Assembly: GCF_022682495.2 (NCBI RefSeq)
Contig: NC_071398.1
Coordinates: 89,443,398 to 89,507,397, forward strand
From: Desmodus rotundus
Lineage: Eukaryota; Chordata; Mammalia; Chiroptera; Phyllostomidae
Length of the DNA: 64,000 nucleotides
Direction: 5' to 3'
Shown here: positions 59,599-64,000 of the stretch, in pieces
Position numbering within the stretch: position 1 is the stretch's first letter
Layout of the letters: every line of letters starts with the position of its first letter
Notes under the pieces: generated by a model
The model's input: only the letters and a program-made list of their open reading frames with translations
Told to the model about the DNA's origin: nothing
The model's database searches: none
Position numbers and translations under genes: made by a program

Positions 59599-59845
59599 CC
59601 GCAGTATCGTCCAGGGCCAAGCTTCCATGGGTGAGCACCTGACTTATACTTCCTTCCTTTTTTTTTTTTTTGGATGTTTGGCCTTGATTAGGGTAAACAG
59701 AGAAGGAGATTTGAATGAGTCCTTGTTTCCAAGGAAAGGGGAGCCCTGTGGATGCCCCACCCCTACCCCCTCCACCTGCCCTGGAGGTCACCTGGCAGTG
59801 GTTCCCACACACCTGGATGGATCCCTGTGATCTGTGCCTGAGTTT
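59599..59845 (+). repeat. left arm of near-identical inverted repeat (probable insertion)
   Basis: About 247 bp that reappear inverted at 61289-61544. Apart from T/A-run length (14 against 22) I count five mismatches in about 235 compared bases. The arm is flanked on both sides by the 9-base AAACACACC (59590-59598 and 59846-59854), which looks like a target-site duplication. This suggests the left arm was inserted here. No known mobile element is recognised in it. Confidence 0.85.
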
Positions 59846-59864
59846 AAACACACCGGGTTTAAAG

Positions 59865-60275
59865 AGGACTCACACAGTGTGCACAACTTTGTGTCTTGCT
59901 TACTTCACACAGAATAATGTTTTTGAGATCCATCTCTGCTGCTGTGTATGCCAGTAGCTATTTCTTGTTTACTGCTGGCCAGTAGCTCATTGTGTAAATA
60001 TATTTACATTTGTTCATACATCGCTTGTTGATGGGCATTTTGAGGTGTTTTCCAGTTTTTGCTATCACGAATACGGTTGTGTACATTTGTGTGTATTGTG
60101 AAATATGCTTCATTTCTCTTAGGGACATATCTAGAAGTGTTGGTTTATATGGTAAGTGTATATTTAGTTTTATAAGAAACTGCCAATCTGTTTTCCAAAG
60201 TGTGCCATTTTACTTTCCCACAAGAAGTAAATAAGAATTACAGTTGTTCCATATTTGCACCCCCATTTGTCAGGA
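59865..60275 (-). mobile_element. old L1 LINE 3' fragment, reverse orientation
   Basis: TTGCTTACTTCACACAGAAT, AATGTTTTTGAGATCCATCT, TTGATGGGCATTTTGAGGTG, TTTTGCTATCACGAATACGG, AACTGCCAATCTGTTTTCCA and AAGTGTGCCATTTTACTTTC are reversed L1M 3' landmarks. Confidence 0.7.
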
Positions 60276-60279
60276 TGTC

Positions 60280-61285
60280 TGGTCATTTCACGGGGGTTGT
60301 AATGGTATCACATGGTGGTTTAGGTTGGAATTTCCCCGAAAACCTTCATCCCTGTGTGCGCTGACACAGGATGTCAGAGAGGGAGCTGGAGCTGACTCTC
60401 CAGCATGTTTGGAAGAATTCTGTGCCACTTCATTCCACGCGTGGGCCGCCCAGTACTCAGCAAAGATCCAAAGGGACCTCTGTGTAGATTTCTGGACTTA
60501 CTCCTTTTATGCTTCCTCATTGCTGGAGCTTACTGAAAATGTTTTTAAAAAATGTAATCGGTTAAATTCATAATGACTGTCATTTCTTAAAAAGTACTCT
60601 ATAACAAACAACTAATCTGATCATCAAAATGCTAATGTTACTATGTTATTCATATTGATAACTTACATCTGTACACTTAAATCGATAAAGCAAATGAAGA
60701 GATGAGTACATTACTTCGTTGCTTATTAACCAAGTAATTTTATTATGACCCAAGTGATGAAATACTTCACCAGTGTCAGCCCTGCCATATCGTTTCACAG
60801 TGCTCAGTGACGGTTTCTAGGTGGCAGTTCAGCCACCCTACAGCTCCGAGTGCTTGCTCTCCTCGAGGGCAGGCTTTGGCCCAGGCCATGTTAGGTCCCA
60901 AATTTGCCCCTTTCTCACTCTGCAGTCCCTAAAACCAGACCCTGAGAAAAGAATTTCAGTACAAGTAATTTATTTGAGAAGTTGTTCTAGAAAGAACATT
61001 GAAAGAATCAGAAAATACAACAGAAAAGGGGTTGAGCCAATAAATTGTAAGTTAATGATTTGTGGGTTAATGGGACTTAATACTTCTGGGACCTTCTAAG
61101 AAAATGGATGGAACACACCTGAGAACTGTCCTCTGAGGAAACAGAAAACTGAATTCTTTATTCAACATTCCCATCCCGCAGTGGTAACCGGCTGCTGCTG
61201 GAGCACTGGTTCCCAGCATGCTTGGCCCGCTCCACTCCTGAGAGCGTAGGGAGTGTGGCTGAGCTTAGTCCTACAGCGAGACGCC
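60280..61285. other. unassigned spacer between inverted arms
   Basis: No gene. A 109-codon open frame (60244-60573) begins inside the L1 relic and has no domain. Confidence 0.45.
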
Positions 61286-61288
61286 GCC

Positions 61289-61544
61289 CTCAGGCACAGA
61301 TCACAGGGATCCATCCACGTGTGTGGGAACCACTGCCAGGTGACCTCCAGGGCAGGTGGAGGGGGTAGGGGTGGGGCATCCACAGGGCCCCCCTTTCCTT
61401 AGAAACAAGGACTCATTCAAATCTCCTTCTCTGTTTACCCTAATCTAGGCCAAACATCCAAAAAAAAAAAAAAAAAAAAAAGGAAGGAAGTATAAGTCAG
61501 GTGCTCACCCATGGAAGCTTGGCCCTGGACGAAACTGCGGGGTG
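61289..61544 (-). repeat. right arm of near-identical inverted repeat (probable source copy)
   Basis: The inverse of 59599-59845, from CTCAGGCACAGATCACAGGG to CTGGACGAAACTGCGGGGTG, with a run of 22 A at 61460-61481. It has no flanking direct repeats, in contrast to the left arm, so it may be the older copy. The spacer between the arms is about 1.45 kb and contains an old L1 piece. Confidence 0.85.
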
Positions 61545-61549
61545 AGGAG

Positions 61550-62190
61550 GCAGACAAAACAGTTCCCAACAGTTGCTGTGTGGGCAAAGGTCAACAAAAC
61601 AGTCCCTGAGCAAACCCAACTCTTGGCCTCTTCGGTGGGTTCCTTCCTTTCACCTTCTGTTCATCCAGCAGGAGGTCTCTGATGCAGCTGTGTCCCCACG
61701 GCAGGCAGACTCACAGCCTTTGTATTTGTATCAGGAGCGGGTGTGTGTGGTGTGCTTTTTTAAGGAAGAGACACTTCCCTTAAATCTGTTCCCAGAGGAC
61801 AGTCATGGCCATTTAACCCTTTGTTCTTCAGGTTTTTCTCCAAGGGATGTGAAGAGTGGGGTGAAGGCTCCCCGCAGTGTAAAGGTGGTGCAAGGGTTCC
61901 AGACAAGCCAATGGCCACAGTGGTCAACTTGTTGTCATGCCCAGAAGAGCCTCGCCCAAGCTGAAGCGACACAGTCACGCTTCTATCATTAACTTTAATT
62001 TCGCAGTGCATCCGTAGAGAAATAGTTCTCAGGATGGATCCATTGGAAGGCGGGGTTCTGGACCCCACGAAGAATAATTTTATGGATATGTTCATCCTCA
62101 TCCTATCTAAATCTTGAAAGTTCCTTAATAGGAGAGATGCTTTTATTAATGCAAGGAGAGATAAGCTGAATTACAAGTAGTCCTGTGATA
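61550..62190. other. unassigned DNA
   Basis: A 139-codon open frame (61573-61992) shows no domain; treated as chance. Confidence 0.45.
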
Positions 62191-62199
62191 GGCAACAGT

Positions 62200-63450
62200 C
62201 TCTTTTAAATTCATTCATTCAATAGGGTCAGGCACTGCTTGAGTTGCTGGGGATATTTTAGTGAGCAAAATGATCAAAGTCCCTGCCTTCACGTGCCTGT
62301 AGTTAACAGGGAGAGACCACTAGTAAACAATTATACATAATAATCAAGTGGCTATAATTTCCAAGGCTCAATATATCGAGTTAGAGGGTATCTTCTCTAA
62401 TGAGGTGACTTTTGGGAATAGTAAAAAGTAAAGTAAGAGTGAATGCCAGCCACGCACATACCTGGAGAAGTATGTTCCAGACTGAGAGACACGTGCAAAG
62501 ACCCTGAGATAGGAGTGGGACTTATAATTCAAGAACAACAAGGAGACCAAGAGCAACTGAGCAAGCGAAGTTATAGAACAGGAAGGTCAGGGAGATATCT
62601 GGGTGGGGTCAGGACACTTGCAAAGCACAAAGAACCTCTGAACCAGTAAAGAAATTTGGTCATTGCTTTGAGAGGCATAAGAAGCCATTGGAGGATTTGG
62701 AATTATACTTCTAATGCCCTCTCTCTAGCTGGTAGCGTGGGGCAGGTGTGAAAGAGCAAAGACGTTAGGATGCTCTTATAACAATCTAGGCAAGATGGTG
62801 GAGGCCTGGACCAGACCAATGCAGTAACTGTGGAGAAGGTGAAAAGGCATTGCATTGTAGGCATATGTTGATAGCAGAGCTACAGGATGCATTCACATGA
62901 ATATGGAATAAAGAGGGGAGTCAAGGATGACCTCAAGATTCTTGACTTAAGCAACTAGAAGGATGAAGTTGCCGTTTACTGATGTGGGGAAGACTGGTTT
63001 TGGTCCCAGTAGATTTGAGATGTCTCTTAGACATCCAAGTGAAGATTTCAAGTAGACAACTAATCATATGTGTCTGGAGTTCTGGGACAAAGACCTGATA
63101 GGGAATTTAAATTAAGGAATTATTTTTAGAGCCATGTGGCTACAAGGAATCACCAAGGGAATGAGTCTAGTAATGGAAGAGAAGAGGTCCAATGGCTAAG
63201 CTCTGGGCTTAGAGTCGAGGAAAAGAGGAGGGACCCTAAAAGATGCATTGAAGTAGCAGCCACTGAGGAAGAAGGAATTTCAAGAGAGAATACTGTACCA
63301 GAAGCCAAGGGAATCAAAGTCTCCCAAAGGTAAGGGTGAGAGTGATTCATGATGTCAAATCCTGCTGATGGGACAGGCAAGAGGAAGATGGAGAGCTGAC
63401 TGCTGGATTTGGCATCAACGTCATTTGGACGTTAGTGCCCTTGACAAGTA
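62200..63450 (-). repeat. long L2-like LINE fragment, reverse orientation
   Basis: It starts with the reversed tail (TTCATTCATTCAATAGGGTC, GGCACTGCTTGAGTTGCTGG, GTCCCTGCCTTCACGTGCCT). Then follow ATGAGGTGACTTTTGGGAAT, AGAAGTATGTTCCAGACTGA, GTGCAAAGACCCTGAGATAG, GAAGCCATTGGAGGATTTGG, AGGATGACCTCAAGATTCTT, AGTTGCCGTTTACTGATGTG and AGACATCCAAGTGAAGATTT. This is the longest continuous old repeat here. Assignment of the far part (63000-63450) to L2 is less certain than that of the tail. Confidence 0.6.
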
Positions 63451-63624
63451 AGGGGCAAACGGCTGATACAGGACCTTCCCCTGAAAATAGATGCCTTTAT
63501 TAAAAAGCTGGAGTGGGGGGGATGAACACCCAAAACATGTTGAAGAGGAAAAAATGAAATGGGAAATTGATGAAGAAGGAAGTCTGAAGCTGAATAAAAC
63601 AAACATTAGTAACTATATGCAAGA

Positions 63625-63840
63625 TCCCTTCACCTCTCTGGGCCTCAATACTGAGGAATGCCAAATAAGAGACCTGGTCTCTATCATCAGTTTTTGTGAA
63701 TAATGGGAATATTAACTGTACCTACCTTATAAGGTTAAGGTTGGGATTCAATGAGTTAAAACATATGAAGTATTTGGAGTACTTCTAGACATAGTAAGTT
63801 CTTAATACATGTTTCTATAATGATGGTATTATCATCATCC
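63625..63840 (+). repeat. MIR SINE with internal insertion
   Basis: CCTTCACCTCTCTGGGCCTC, TTGTGAATAATGGGAATATT, ACTGTACCTACCTTATAAGG, TTCAATGAGTTAAAACATAT and ACATAGTAAGTTCTTAATAC. About 35 extra bases (63645-63685) interrupt the core. Confidence 0.75.
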
Positions 63841-64000
63841 TGTTTAATACTCTTCTTCTCCTTTGCGCTTGGAAACTTCATGACTAAATGTCATCATTGT
63901 CATCTTGCTAAGGACCGGCCGTCTCTGATGGCTGACTAGTTCTAGAGCGGTGCTGCCATGGTGCTGTGGATTTGCTTCCTGCCCAAATATTAGTCATGGC

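Noticed and set aside
59715..61383. shared peptide DAPPLPPPPALEVTWQWF read from both ends of the inverted pair
   Set aside because: It is the same DNA seen twice because of the inverted repeat, not two related genes.

Overview
The window looks like nuclear DNA from a microbat. The strongest evidence is a set of tRNA-derived SINEs of the bat VES type at about 27190, 35794, 42769 and 52570; three have direct repeats at their ends. Older repeats shared by placental mammals support this: L1, L2, MIR, MER5, Tigger-type and MLT1. The GC content varies, coding density is close to zero, and there are no bacterial-style operons. Families were assigned by eye from remembered consensus features, so subfamily names and edges are approximate.

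No complete protein-coding gene can be supported. The one clear gene-derived sequence is a decayed processed pseudogene of lysyl-tRNA synthetase (KARS1) at about 16012-17880. It has no introns, carries a frameshift, stops and deletions, and ends in an A-rich tail. A possible 103-bp exon at 9343-9445 has a good acceptor but only a weak donor and is tentative. The other open reading frames are short and lie in repeats or low-complexity DNA, so I treat them as chance.

Layout: 1-9.3 kb is mostly unassigned DNA with L2 and MIR relics. 9.8-12.7 kb is a cluster of L1 fragments. 15.2-17.9 kb holds an old L1 piece followed by the KARS1 pseudogene. 18-35 kb is largely unassigned, with scattered MIR/L2, one VES copy, G-quadruplex motifs and two CTCF-like motifs near 31.4-31.7 kb. 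35.2-40.4 kb is rich in transposons: an internally deleted mariner, a VES copy, an L1, a Tigger-type relic, another L1 and a hAT-like element. 42-55 kb has two VES copies with good target-site duplications, an MLT1 LTR, MER5 relics (one split by a VES) and a small fold-back DNA element. 57-61.5 kb has L1 pieces and a nearly identical inverted pair of about 250 bp. 62.2-63.8 kb is L2-like and MIR sequence.

I see no sign of a new multi-gene system. The observations most worth following are the inverted pair at 59.6/61.3 kb, whose left copy appears to be a recent insertion, the fold-back element at 54.95 kb, the mariner deletion derivative and the candidate exon.
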